Source: Bacillota bacterium (GTDB lineage: Bacteria; Bacillota; Clostridia; Christensenellales; Aristaeellaceae). From it: a stretch of 21,769 nucleotides of DNA. Shown in pieces: positions 1 to 7,303 of the stretch. The stretch is from NCBI GenBank assembly GCA_023415145.1, contig JAEZLW010000214.1:1-21769 (forward strand). Direction: 5' to 3'. Below the pieces are notes generated by a model. That model worked only from the letters and a program-made list of their open reading frames with translations, had not been told where the DNA came from and searched no databases. Position 1 is the first letter of the stretch. Every line of letters begins with the position of its first letter. The translations under genes and the position numbers were made by a program.

Positions 1-747
1 TCCGGGCATTCCAAGTGGGCCAACATCAAGCATAAAAAGGGCAAGGCGGATGCCGAGCGCGGCAAGATTTTTACCAAGATCGGCCGTGAGATAGCCATCG
101 CCGTCAAAGAAGGTGGCAGCGACCCCAACGTCAATGGCAAGCTGCGGGACATCATCGCCAAGGCCAAGGCCAGCAATGTGCCCAATGACAACCTTACCCG
201 CTCCATCAAAAAGGCGGCCGGCGAACTGGGCACCGTCAACTATGAAGAAATTACTTACGAAGGCTATGCCCCTGGCGGTGTGGCCGTGATCGTGGAGGTC
301 ATTACCGACAGCCGCAACCGTGCGGCCAGCGACATCCGCCACTGCTTTGCCAAGCACGGCGGCAACCTGGGCACCACGGGCAGCGTGGGCTTTATGTTCG
401 ACGAGAAGGGCGTCATCGCCCTGGAAAAAACCCCTGGTCTGACGGAAGACGATTTGATGATGACCGCCCTGGATGCCGGCGCCGAGGATATGAAGGCAGA
501 GGAAGACGCATTTGTCATCTATACCGCTCCTGCCGACTTCCACAATGTGCGGGAGGCGCTGGAGAAGCAGGGCCTGTCCTTTTTATCCGCCGAGGTGCAG
601 AAGATTCCGCAGAACACGGTGGCAGTCAGCGACCCCGAGACGGTGGAAAAGATTCAAAAGATGCTTGACATGCTGGAAGACAACGACGACGTGCAGGATG
701 TTTTCCACAACGCGGAGCTGCCGGAAGAAGAGGAAGAGGACGACTGA
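1..747 (+). CDS. yebC: YebC/PmpR family transcriptional/translation regulator (5' end one codon short)
   Basis: The frame is open from base 1 and begins SGHSKWANIKHKKGKADAER, the highly conserved family N-terminus, which normally follows a single initiator Met. The window therefore lacks only the start codon; 248 residues are visible against a usual length of about 240-250. Other family marks are the NVPNDNLTRSIKKAAG segment, YEGYAPGGVAVIVE, the NRAASDIRHCFAKHGGNLG block, and a very acidic C-terminus ending EEEEEDD. Family members are cytoplasmic; some bind DNA as regulators (PmpR) and recent work links others to translation of proline-rich stretches (TACO1-like). Which role applies here cannot be told from sequence. 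It ends in a strong hairpin at 761-788, so it is the last gene of its transcript. The family call is very secure. Confidence 0.97.
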   Translation, partial: SGHSKWANIKHKKGKADAERGKIFTKIGREIAIAVKEGGSDPNVNGKLRDIIAKAKASNVPNDNLTRSIKKAAGELGTVNYEEITYEGYAPGGVAVIVEVITDSRNRAASDIRHCFAKHGGNLGTTGSVGFMFDEKGVIALEKTPGLTEDDLMMTALDAGAEDMKAEEDAFVIYTAPADFHNVREALEKQGLSFLSAEVQKIPQNTVAVSDPETVEKIQKMLDMLEDNDDVQDVFHNAELPEEEEEDD

Positions 748-760
748 TTTTTGAAGAAAG

Positions 761-791
761 CCCTCCCGCAATCATGATTGCGGGAGGGTTT
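761..791 (+). terminator. Rho-independent terminator of yebC
   Basis: A perfect inverted repeat with arms CCCTCCCGCAATCA / TGATTGCGGGAGGG (761-774 and 775-788) starts 13 bases after the yebC stop and is followed by only three T residues. The stem is strong but the T tract is short. Confidence 0.75.
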
Positions 792-795
792 CGCT

Positions 796-890
796 ATGTA
801 GACAAGTTCACAATAATAGGTGCTTCGTGCAATGCCTAAGCATCTGCAAAACGCTGATATTGAGTATTTGTGGGCATTGGCTCGAATCAC
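796..890 (-). pseudogene. IS3-family OrfB (transposase), N-terminal fragment only
   Basis: Immediately downstream of the orfA remnant, the minus strand from GTG at 890 encodes IRANAHKYSISAFCRCLGIA and then RSTYY, matching the start of IS3 OrfB, where the usual form is ...YSISxMCxxLGVSRSxYY. The reading frame then runs into the yebC terminator and antisense of yebC with no further similarity. The whole DDE catalytic domain is absent, so this is an inert relic. The inner breakpoint lies somewhere between about 789 and 815. Confidence 0.7.
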
Positions 891-892
891 AA

Positions 893-1179
893 TTACTTTC
901 TTGTGAATATCAGCGCCGCTTGCTTTAATACGTCGTTTTCCATTCGCAGTTGCTGATTCTCTTTCCGGAGCCGCAGCAGTTCCTGTTCTGCCGGCGTCCG
1001 GTTATCCTTGTCGTGACTGAGCCGGCTGCATTGCTTCGCTTCGCCCATTTGTCAAATGCTGACGCAGTCAGATCATATTCACGGATGATTTCACTTCGGG
1101 GTTTTCCATGATTGAAAAGTTCAACCAATTGCTTCTTTTGCTCTTCGCTGTAGCTCCGCCTTGCTCGTTTTTCTGCCAT
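893..1179 (-). pseudogene. IS3-family OrfA (frameshifted)
   Basis: From ATG at 1179 the protein reads MAEKRARRSYSEEQKKQLVE..., then a helix-turn-helix region (REYDLTASAFDKWAKR), typical of IS3 OrfA DNA-binding proteins. Near 1012-1025 the frame breaks. The continuation is found in another frame as HDKDNRTPAEQELLRLRKEN... with the leucine-zipper-like segment and the usual C-terminus LKQAALIFTRK, stopping at 893. Between the GS and KDNRTP motifs there are 8 bases where the family normally has 9, so a single-base deletion explains the break. An AAGGAG-like site precedes the start. The gene is broken and cannot yield a normal OrfA. Confidence 0.8.
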
Positions 1180-1268
1180 GGTTCTCTCCTTCTTTCTTTC
1201 ATCTCGAAGTATACCATGACCTCTTCTCTTCTTTACAATTTAGTGTAGCCAATCCAATATTCCCGTGC

Positions 1269-1293
1269 AAAAAAACGGGCGCGTTATGACGCC
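1269..1293 (-). terminator. Probable terminator of rpiB
   Basis: Read on the minus strand, a short GC stem (GGCG/CGCC, 1290-1293 with 1278-1281, plus a possible U-G pair) is followed by CG and seven T residues (forward A run 1269-1275). It lies 31 bases after the rpiB stop. The stem is short, so confidence is moderate. Confidence 0.5.
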
Positions 1294-1324
1294 TGTAGCG
1301 GTTATGTAAATCAGCCACTTACCG

Positions 1325-1774
1325 TTATTCTATCTCTTCCCCGTTTGTAAGCTTCTCCAGCAAATCCAAACGGCACTGGTGCCTTTCCTCATACGTGGAA
1401 TCCAGCCATTCATCCACCAGCATCTTGGCCACCTCGCTGCCTACCACCCTTGCGCCAAAGGCCAGCATGTTGCAGTTGTTGTGTTCCTTGGCCATCCGTG
1501 CCGAATACGGGTCGGAGCAGGTGGCACAGCGGATGCCTTTGACACGGTTGGCCGCAAGGCCGATGCCTATGCCCGTGCCGCAGATCACAATGCCGCAATC
1601 TACCTTCCCGGCGGCCACAGCCCTGGCTACACGCGCACCATAAATGGGATAGTTGGCCTTGTCTCTGGCTGCCGTGCCGAAATCCGTTACCGTATGACCC
1701 TTGCTTTCCAGATAAGATTTGATAAGAAGCTTCATATCCACAGCCACATGATCGTTTCCGATGCCGATATGCAT
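1325..1774 (-). CDS. rpiB: Ribose-5-phosphate isomerase B (RpiB/LacA/LacB family)
   Basis: Interconverts ribose 5-phosphate and ribulose 5-phosphate in the cytoplasmic pentose phosphate pathway. The 149-residue length is typical. The start is ATG at 1774, with GGAGG seven bases upstream; a longer open frame to 1993 runs through the promoter and is ignored. Visible motifs are GNDHVAVDMK at 6-15, NYP at 41-43, the catalytic-Cys loop CGTGIGIGLAANR starting at C65, SDPYSARMAKEHNNCNMLAFG at 87-107 with the phosphate/active-site His-Asn, and GARVVG. The family also contains galactose-6-phosphate and allose-6-phosphate isomerases, which cannot be excluded because the usual GCDHAG N-terminal motif is altered to GNDHVA. 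It is a monocistronic gene, divergent from the glycosyltransferase at 1971. Confidence 0.93.
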   Translation of the reverse strand: MHIGIGNDHVAVDMKLLIKSYLESKGHTVTDFGTAARDKANYPIYGARVARAVAAGKVDCGIVICGTGIGIGLAANRVKGIRCATCSDPYSARMAKEHNNCNMLAFGARVVGSEVAKMLVDEWLDSTYEERHQCRLDLLEKLTNGEEIE

Positions 1775-1822
1775 AACTTTCCTCCTTGCGTTTTTCCTGT
1801 GAAAATCGCTTGTTTCCCTTGT

Positions 1823-1851
1823 AGTATAAAGCCAGGGAGCGGCGGTGTCAA
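1823..1851 (-). promoter_or_regulatory. Sigma-A promoter for rpiB
   Basis: Minus strand: TTGACA (1851-1846), 17-base spacer, TATACT (1828-1823). This is a near-perfect vegetative promoter placed 49 bases upstream of the rpiB ATG. Confidence 0.85.
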
Positions 1852-1871
1852 TGAAGGCAAGGTATGGCGTG

Positions 1872-1900
1872 TTGCATTCCTTGGCATCATGAAGTATACT
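1872..1900 (+). promoter_or_regulatory. Sigma-A promoter for the GT1 glycosyltransferase
   Basis: TTGCAT (1872-1877), 17-base spacer, TATACT (1895-1900). The predicted start near 1907 leaves a ~64-base leader to the ATG at 1971. It is back to back with the rpiB promoter, the two -35 boxes being about 20 bases apart. Confidence 0.75.
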
Positions 1901-1970
1901 GAGGTGAAAGATGCCAGGTGCAGTCATCCGTTTATTTTGCATCATAACGAAGGTTTTGGGAGGGAACATC

Positions 1971-3245
1971 ATGCGTTTGACCATGATCAGCATCGGTTCA
2001 ACTGGTGATGTGAGGCCCTATGTGATTCTGGGGAAGGAGCTGGTTCGGCGCGGTCATGTTGTCCGGATTGCATCCTTCAGCCCATTTGAAAAGATGGTCA
2101 GGGACGCGGGCCTTGACTTTTATCCATTGGCCGGAGATGTGGTGAAATTCATGGCCAGTATCATGAAGCCTGGAACCAACGGAATTACGTATTTGCAGAA
2201 GGTTCAAAATGCCATCCGTGATGTTGCGGGGCCGCTTTTGCAAAACATGCAAGCAGCCTGTAATGGCGCGGAGGCCATCATTACCACCTTTTTTGGCTCC
2301 AGCATGTATTCCATCGCCGAAAAGAACAATGTGCCCTGTATACAGACCCAATATTATCCCATGGATTATAACGATGTGACGCCTATTTCTTCCGCGCCGG
2401 GGCTCAAGGCCGGCAAGGCGTGGAATAAAATGACGTACAAAGTAGGCTATCTTTTGATCAACTCCCTGGAGCACCGGTATTTAACCGGCTGGCGCAAGGA
2501 GCAGGGCATGCGGGTGCGCAAGATTCGTCCCAAGCCCGATTATGTGGTGAACGGCCACCAAATCCCGGTGCTGTATGCCGTAAGCCCGCTTTTGATGCCG
2601 CGGCCGCTTTCCTGGAACGAGCATATCCATATGACAGGCTTCTGGATGGAAAAGGAAATGCCTGATTACACACCGGACCCATCCCTTTTAGCATTCCTTG
2701 CAACGGGGGAAAAGCCGGTATACATTGGTTTTGGCTCCATGGTGTCGGGAGATATGGGCAAAACGCTTTCCATTGTACTGGAAGCGGTGGAGCAGGCGGG
2801 AATCCGTGCCATCCTTCAAAAAGGCTGGGGCGGAGCGCAGGTGGTGGCGCCTTCCAACCGGGTCTATGTGGCGGATTACATTCCCCACGACTGGCTGTTT
2901 GAACAGGTCGCGGCGGTTGTGCACCACGGTGGCGCCGGAACCACGGCAGCGGGCCTGAAGGCCGGCAAGCCTACCCTTGTGATTCCCTTTGGGGGCGACC
3001 AGCCCTTCTGGGGCATGCGTGTCCGGGCGCTGGGGCTTGGGCCCAAGCCCATCCGACGGGAATTTTTGACTGTTGAACGGCTGACCCGCGCTCTCATCGA
3101 TCTTGTGCAAACCAAGTCCTACAGCGTAGCTGCCGGGGAATTGGGCATACGCCTTCGGGAAGAGAACGGTACAAAAATTGCCGCTGATATCATTGAGGAA
3201 AAAATCCAGCGCTGGCTTCATGAGGACAGCACTACGGCACCATAA
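1971..3245 (+). CDS. GT1-family (UGT/GtfA-like) glycosyltransferase
   Basis: A 424-residue GT-B fold enzyme expected to move a sugar from a nucleotide donor to a lipid or small-molecule acceptor. The N-terminal domain starts MRLTMISIGSTGDVRPYVIL followed by GKELVRRGH, the glycosyltransferase family 28 N-terminal signature seen in sterol glucosyltransferases and glycopeptide/macrolide transferases. The C-terminal donor-binding domain has YIPHDWLFEQVAAVVHHGGAG with HHGGAGTT at 318-325, then GKPTLVIPFGGDQPFWG, the classic UDP/TDP-sugar site. The ATG at 1971 is chosen because GGGAGG lies just upstream; the longer frame from 1911 begins almost at the promoter. No signal peptide or transmembrane segment is seen, so it is cytoplasmic or peripheral. 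No acceptor-biosynthesis genes lie nearby, so the substrate (glycolipid, detoxified xenobiotic or other) is open. Confidence 0.9.
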   Translation: MRLTMISIGSTGDVRPYVILGKELVRRGHVVRIASFSPFEKMVRDAGLDFYPLAGDVVKFMASIMKPGTNGITYLQKVQNAIRDVAGPLLQNMQAACNGAEAIITTFFGSSMYSIAEKNNVPCIQTQYYPMDYNDVTPISSAPGLKAGKAWNKMTYKVGYLLINSLEHRYLTGWRKEQGMRVRKIRPKPDYVVNGHQIPVLYAVSPLLMPRPLSWNEHIHMTGFWMEKEMPDYTPDPSLLAFLATGEKPVYIGFGSMVSGDMGKTLSIVLEAVEQAGIRAILQKGWGGAQVVAPSNRVYVADYIPHDWLFEQVAAVVHHGGAGTTAAGLKAGKPTLVIPFGGDQPFWGMRVRALGLGPKPIRREFLTVERLTRALIDLVQTKSYSVAAGELGIRLREENGTKIAADIIEEKIQRWLHEDSTTAP

Positions 3246-3249
3246 AAAC

Positions 3250-3264
3250 TGCCGGTGGCATTTT
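3250..3264 (+). terminator. Weak terminator candidate after the glycosyltransferase
   Basis: TGCC-GGT-GGCA followed by TTTT, starting 5 bases after the stop, with an A run on the 5' side that could extend the stem. The stem is only 4 GC-rich pairs. Confidence 0.35.
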
Positions 3265-3317
3265 GTTATGGCGGCTGAAACCCTTGCTCCGCAAAATATC
3301 GCGGGGCATTCTTTTCA

Positions 3318-3346
3318 TTGACATAGCCGCCGATATATGGTAATAT
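3318..3346 (+). promoter_or_regulatory. Sigma-A promoter for the GH65 phosphorylase
   Basis: TTGACA (3318-3323), 17-base spacer, TAATAT (3341-3346). Start predicted near 3353, leaving a leader of about 108 bases that contains a palindrome (3428-3437) before the ATG at 3461. Confidence 0.85.
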
Positions 3347-3427
3347 TTTCATATTTAACAAATGTGTCTGCTTGAGGGAACGCCTTGACAAAACAAGGCT
3401 CCCGGTTTATGATTCATGAAACAAATA

Positions 3428-3437
3428 CAAACGTTTG
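3428..3437. promoter_or_regulatory. Candidate LacI-family operator in the GH65 leader
   Basis: A perfect 10-base palindrome CAAACGTTTG with a central CG, in the transcribed leader about 75 bases after the predicted start site. AAACGTTT cores are typical of LacI/CcpA-type operators, and maltose genes are commonly under such control. No maltose-type regulator gene lies next to it. Confidence 0.5.
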
Positions 3438-3460
3438 CACTAGGAAAAGGAGAAGGACTC

Positions 3461-5745
3461 ATGGGCTTTTTTACGCATCCCTGGCATGTGGTAGAGCAAA
3501 AGTGGGACCCGGAAAAAATGCGGCTGGGGAAAGCCTGTGCTCCCTTGGCAACGGGTACATGGGTCTGAGAGGAAACTTTGAGGAGCAATATTCCGGTGAC
3601 ACCCACCGGGGCACATACTTGGGCGGCGTCTGGTTTCCGGACAAGACCAGGGTAGGCTGGTGGAAAAACGGCTACCCTCAATACATTGGCAAGGTCATCA
3701 ATGCGGTGAACCTCATCGGCATCGACGTGGCCGTTGACGGCGAGTTGCTGGATTTGCACCGATTCCCCGTGGTAAAATTCCTGCGGGAAGTGGATATGCA
3801 AAGGGGCATCCTTCATAGGGTTGCGCTGGTGGAAATGGACAAGGGTACAGTGCGCATCGAAAGCCAGCGTTTTGTATCCGTTGCGAAAAAAGAACTGCTG
3901 GCCATCCGCTACTCGGTCACGCCCTCCTATCCGGCCCATATTGTATTGAAGCCCTACCTGGACGGCAATGTGAAAAACCTCGACGCCAACTATGACGAAG
4001 TTTTTTGGGAAATGCTTTTGCAGGAGCAGCAGGGCAATGTATTGGGGCTACTTACCAAAACAAAAGAAAATCCCTTTGGCGCGCCAAGATTCACGGTAGC
4101 CGCCGCCATGGCCGTACATGCACCCGATATGACGCTGGCCCGGCAGGAAACAGCAAACGGCCGCTGCCAGGCGGTATACGGAGCAAAGGCCGCCGCCGGG
4201 GAGGCGGTATCGCTGGACAAATTCTCTTTGGTGGTCACAAGCCGCGACCATGAGGAAGAAAGATTGCTGCCCTTGGTCCTTGATCTTGCGGATAAGGCCT
4301 TGGAGGAGGGCTATGATGCAGCCTTGCAAGCCCACGAAGCAGGCTGGAAGCGCCGGTGGGAGATGGCGGATGTGCAAATTTATGGTGACGACGCTGCCCA
4401 GCAGGGCATCCGCTTCAATCTGTTCCATCTCCTGTCCACCTATTCCGGGGAGGATGAACGCCTGAACATCGGCCCCAAGGGCTTTACCGGCGAAAAATAC
4501 GGCGGGGCCACCTACTGGGATACGGAGGCCTACTGCTTGCCGGTGTACATGGCGGTAGCCGGGGACCAGGTGGCGCGGCAGTTACTGCTCTACCGTCACA
4601 GACAGCTTCCAGGCGCGTTTAGCAACGCCAGACAGCAAGGGCTGCAAGGCGCGCTTTATCCCATGGTCACCTTCACCGGCATCGAATGCCACAACGAGTG
4701 GGAGATTACCTTTGAGGAAATCCACCGCAACGGTGCCATTGCCCACGGTATTTTCGATTATGTGACCTACACAGGTGATGACGGATACCTTAAAAATGAA
4801 GGCCTTGACGTGCTCTCCGGAATCGCCCTGTTTTGGCTCAGCCGCGTGCATTTCTCCAAACGGGCGGGCAAGTACATGATCCACGGCGTCACAGGTCCCA
4901 ACGAATACGAGAACAATGTCAGCAACAACTGGTACACCAACCGCATTGCCGCCTGGTGTCTTGATTTTGCGCTGGAAGCTGCAAAGATGGCGGGACCCAG
5001 GCGGGTTAAGGAAGCCGGCCTCACGGAAGACGACCTTTCCTGCATGCGGGAGGTTTCCCAGAACATGTATTATTTAGAGGATGCGGCCTTGGGCATTTTC
5101 GTACAGCACGATACCTTCCTGGACAAGGATATCCGCCCTGCTTCGGATATTGATCCTAAAGAAAGACCCATCAACCAGCACTGGTCCTGGGACCGCATTC
5201 TGCGCTCCTGCTACATCAAGCAGGCGGATGTGCTGCAGGGGTTGTATTTCCTGGGCCATTTGTATGACAAGGACGTAAAGAAGCGGAACTTCGATTTTTA
5301 CGAGCCCCTCACCGTGCACGAAAGCAGCCTGTCCCCCTGCGTGCACAGCATTTTGGCGGCGGAAATCGGCTACATAGATAAGGCGGTGGAAATGTACCGG
5401 CGCACCGCAAGGCTTGACCTTGACAACATCAACCACGACACGGAGGATGGCCTGCACTTGACCAGCATGGCGGGAAGCTGGCTTTCCATCGCCCAGGGCT
5501 TTGCGGGGATGCGCACCGCAAACGGCCTTTCCTTTGCCCCGTTCCTGCCCGATTGCTGGCAGGGCTACGCCTTTAACGTAAACTACCGGGGCAGATTGCT
5601 GCGGGTGGCTGTGGATAAAAAGGGCACCACCCTGACCCTTCTGGAAGGTGAATCTTTGTCGCTTTCGCTGTACGGAAAAAACATTACGGTGGAAAAGGAA
5701 GCGTATTTGCCTTTTCCCGAGGCAAAAAATCATGCAGGGCTATAA
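3461..5745 (+). CDS. mapA: Maltose phosphorylase-type GH65 glycoside phosphorylase (apparent 1-base frameshift near the start)
   Basis: Splits maltose with phosphate into glucose and beta-glucose 1-phosphate in the cytoplasm; the matching beta-phosphoglucomutase is not in the window. The true start is ATG 3461, preceded by AGGAGAAGG and encoding MGFFTHPWHVVEQKWDPEKM followed by RLG, the normal family N-terminus. At the G run 3526-3529 the frame shifts. Adding one G would restore RLG-ESLCSLGNGYMGLRG, giving about 761 residues, the family length. The uninterrupted frame otherwise reaches back only through non-homologous codons to a TTG at 3385. The general-acid motif HNEWEITFEEIHRN begins at about residue 411, followed by HGVTGPNEYENNV and the phosphate-site block TVHESSLSPCVHS near 619. 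GALYPMVTFTGIECHNEWE resembles maltose rather than kojibiose or trehalose phosphorylases. The frameshift may be real or a homopolymer sequencing error. Confidence 0.9.
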
Positions 5746-6142
5746 CATCATCATGGTCTACAGCCGGGATACAAGCCGTTTGCTGATGTGTAAGCGCTTG
5801 AAAGATCCTTATAAGGGACTGAACAATTTGGTGGGCGGAAAAATTGAGCCGGGCGAAACTGGCATTGACGCCGCGTACAGGGAATTAAGAGAAGAAACCG
5901 GCATTGCAAAAGAAGACATCACCCTTCATCATCTGATGGATTTCACGTACTATTTTCAAAACTGTTATGTAGAAGTGTATGCCGGAAGATTGAAAAGGGA
6001 TGTGGCCGTTTCCGGGGATGAAAACGAATTGTTCTGGTCTGATCTGGATCACAACTTTTTCGACATGGCTCTGTACGCCGGTGAAGGCAACATCGGGCAT
6101 ATGCTGGAACAGGTGAAGCTGAGCGGCATCCTTGAAGACTGA
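5732..6142 (+). CDS. Nudix hydrolase (MutT-like)
   Basis: A 136-residue single-domain protein hydrolysing a nucleoside diphosphate linked to some moiety. The Nudix box is perfect: G36-x5-E42-x7-R50-E-L-x-E-E-x-G57-I58 (GKIEPGE...RELREETGI), with the Mg-binding glutamates present. The N-terminus YNIIMVYSRDTSRLLMCKR and the following NNLVGG resemble 8-oxo-dGTP diphosphatase-type MutT proteins, but substrate cannot be assigned from the box alone. ATG 5732 is chosen over a longer frame from 5648 because homology begins there and a GAGG lies 9 bases upstream. It overlaps the last 14 bases of the GH65 gene in another frame, so translation is probably coupled. A phosphorylase-Nudix pairing has no obvious pathway logic. 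Confidence 0.92.
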   Translation: MQGYNIIMVYSRDTSRLLMCKRLKDPYKGLNNLVGGKIEPGETGIDAAYRELREETGIAKEDITLHHLMDFTYYFQNCYVEVYAGRLKRDVAVSGDENELFWSDLDHNFFDMALYAGEGNIGHMLEQVKLSGILED

Positions 6143-6165
6143 ATGATTTGGATTCTGCAAAAAAG

Positions 6166-6202
6166 CAGGCTCTCATTGTAAAAAACGAGGGTCCGTTTTT
6201 TT
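6166..6202 (+). terminator. Bidirectional intrinsic terminator between convergent genes
   Basis: An imperfect 9-pair stem (CAGGCTCTC / GAGGGTCCG, with two wobbles and one mismatch) followed by seven T residues (6196-6202). Read on the minus strand, the same stem is followed by GCTTTTTTG, so it can also stop transcription from the convergent gene ending at 6218 (-). Confidence 0.7.
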
Positions 6203-6217
6203 GTTGTTCTGCGTGCA

Positions 6218-7018
6218 TCAGGCTTGCTTGACCGAATTACTTGCCATATGCCTAGCACTTTTTGCATCTATCCCTGATGGCAGCAATTTGTTGGCATAAC
6301 CCGAAATGGCTAGATTCAAATATGGATTCAATAGAACCAAAATCATTGAAATGGCCACTTGCCACACCAATTGCTTGATTACGGGTGTATTCACCACAAA
6401 CAAAGAGGAGATAATCGCGTTAGCACCCATGAGCAACGCAAATCCCCACCAATATACCGTTACGCTATACCAAAGCAGGTGCCTCACCTGCCCTTTCATC
6501 ATTCGAAAGGATGCTTTTATCATCTCAGGTACGCTTTCCTTGGGATTCGATACAAACAAGTACGGAAGTAAGAAGAGGCGCAGCAAGACCCATAAGATCA
6601 TTAGGCCGGCCACAATCATCACAACCAATACGAATATGGCCGGCTCTAGCTGATGTATAGTTGGTAGACCGGACAAGCTTAAAAAATGCACAATTATATT
6701 AGGCAACTGCCAAATCAGGCCGACTGCCAGAACCTTTGGCAGCACTTTCGGGGATTTGACAAATTCAAAAAGCATGGACCATGGTGCTTCTTTGCCCCTT
6801 GTCAGGTGCAGCAGCAGATGGTATAACCCCAGAATCATAACAGGCATTGTCACGAGTTGATAAATGATTTCAGGCAGATCATTCCCTATCAGATATGTCT
6901 TGACCGCATACCAAAGCAAATTGACCACGGCGAACATAAGAAAAATTGTCCACAGCATGCCCCTGTTCTGCCAGAACAGTTTGAAGGCCCGCTTGCGCAA
7001 TACGGTGTTTGACTGCAT
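6218..7018 (-). CDS. Multi-pass integral membrane protein, possibly DUF975-like
   Basis: A 266-residue protein with about six hydrophobic segments (roughly 21-40, 50-72, 95-114, 127-156, 181-205 and 217-238) and a basic N-terminus (VLRKRAFKLFWQNRG), which suggests a cytoplasmic N-end. The pattern of a short basic AF.LFW.N.G start, a central LRLFLLPYLFVSNP and a late PYLNLAISGYANKLL recalls DUF975-type membrane proteins of Firmicutes, but the match is from memory of the general pattern and is tentative. No catalytic or transport motif is visible. The ATG at 7018 follows AAAAGGGG and a consensus-like promoter. It is monocistronic, convergent with the Nudix gene. Function unknown. Confidence 0.85.
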   Translation of the reverse strand: MQSNTVLRKRAFKLFWQNRGMLWTIFLMFAVVNLLWYAVKTYLIGNDLPEIIYQLVTMPVMILGLYHLLLHLTRGKEAPWSMLFEFVKSPKVLPKVLAVGLIWQLPNIIVHFLSLSGLPTIHQLEPAIFVLVVMIVAGLMILWVLLRLFLLPYLFVSNPKESVPEMIKASFRMMKGQVRHLLWYSVTVYWWGFALLMGANAIISSLFVVNTPVIKQLVWQVAISMILVLLNPYLNLAISGYANKLLPSGIDAKSARHMASNSVKQA

Positions 7019-7065
7019 AAAATAACCCCTTTTCCTTTTTGTTTTAACAATCCATATCTATGTAC

Positions 7066-7094
7066 AGTGTAGAGCATTTCACTTTCCGTGTCTA
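7066..7094 (-). promoter_or_regulatory. Sigma-A promoter for the membrane protein gene
   Basis: Minus strand: TAGACA (7094-7089), 17-base spacer, TACACT (7071-7066), about 48 bases upstream of the ATG at 7018. Confidence 0.6.
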
Positions 7095-7125
7095 CCTTAT
7101 TTTCCCAATTTATTAAATGTTTTTC

Positions 7126-7270
7126 GGGGAAGGGTTCCGCAGCCCGGCTGTCGCCTGTGGCGGCAGTGAGACGGGCGGAGGAAGCGGTCGAAACAGTGCG
7201 CTGGGAGCAAGCGCGACAATTGAGACCGCCGGGCAGGGGAAGGGTTATTTTTTCAAAAAGCCCCCTTCCC
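7126..7270. repeat. Structured intergenic element bounded by an 11-bp direct repeat
   Basis: GGGGAAGGGTT occurs at 7126-7136 and again at 7236-7246, bracketing 99 G+C-rich bases that fold well. The visible arms are CTGTCGCC/GGCGGCAG (7148-7155 with 7159-7166, loop TGT), CCCG/CGGG outside it (7143-7146, 7172-7175), GCGGTC/GACCGC (7184-7189, 7224-7229) and GCGCT/AGCGC inside (7198-7202, 7210-7214). A further stem GGGAAGGG/CCCTTCCC pairs 7237-7244 with 7263-7270. A short open frame across it (7088-7345) shows no protein-like features. It may be a dispersed non-coding repeat or a small RNA; this is the main content of the 7019-7359 gap. Confidence 0.5.
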
Positions 7271-7303
7271 GCAGGCTTTCATGAACGCTATTGCCTTCCC
7301 CGC

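Larger units (their letters stand above)
796..1251 (-). mobile_element. IS3-family insertion sequence remnant
   Basis: On the minus strand this stretch carries a recognisable IS3-family orfA followed by the first ~30 codons of orfB, after which homology stops abruptly at the yebC terminator. The presumed left end is near 1251, where the minus strand reads TGGCTACACTAAATTG, a plausible IS3-type terminus beginning TG. No matching inverted terminus is visible near 796, so most of orfB and the other end have been lost. The boundaries are approximate. The element sits between the terminators of yebC and rpiB, a neutral landing site. Confidence 0.75.

Noticed and set aside
1911..1970. 20-codon N-terminal extension of the glycosyltransferase
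   Set aside because: The SD-supported ATG at 1971 starts exactly at the conserved domain, and the extension would begin only about 4 bases after the predicted transcription start.
3385..3460. TTG start at 3385 for the GH65 enzyme
   Set aside because: The encoded residues do not match the family, whereas the other frame from ATG 3461 does; the long frame is a by-product of the frameshift.
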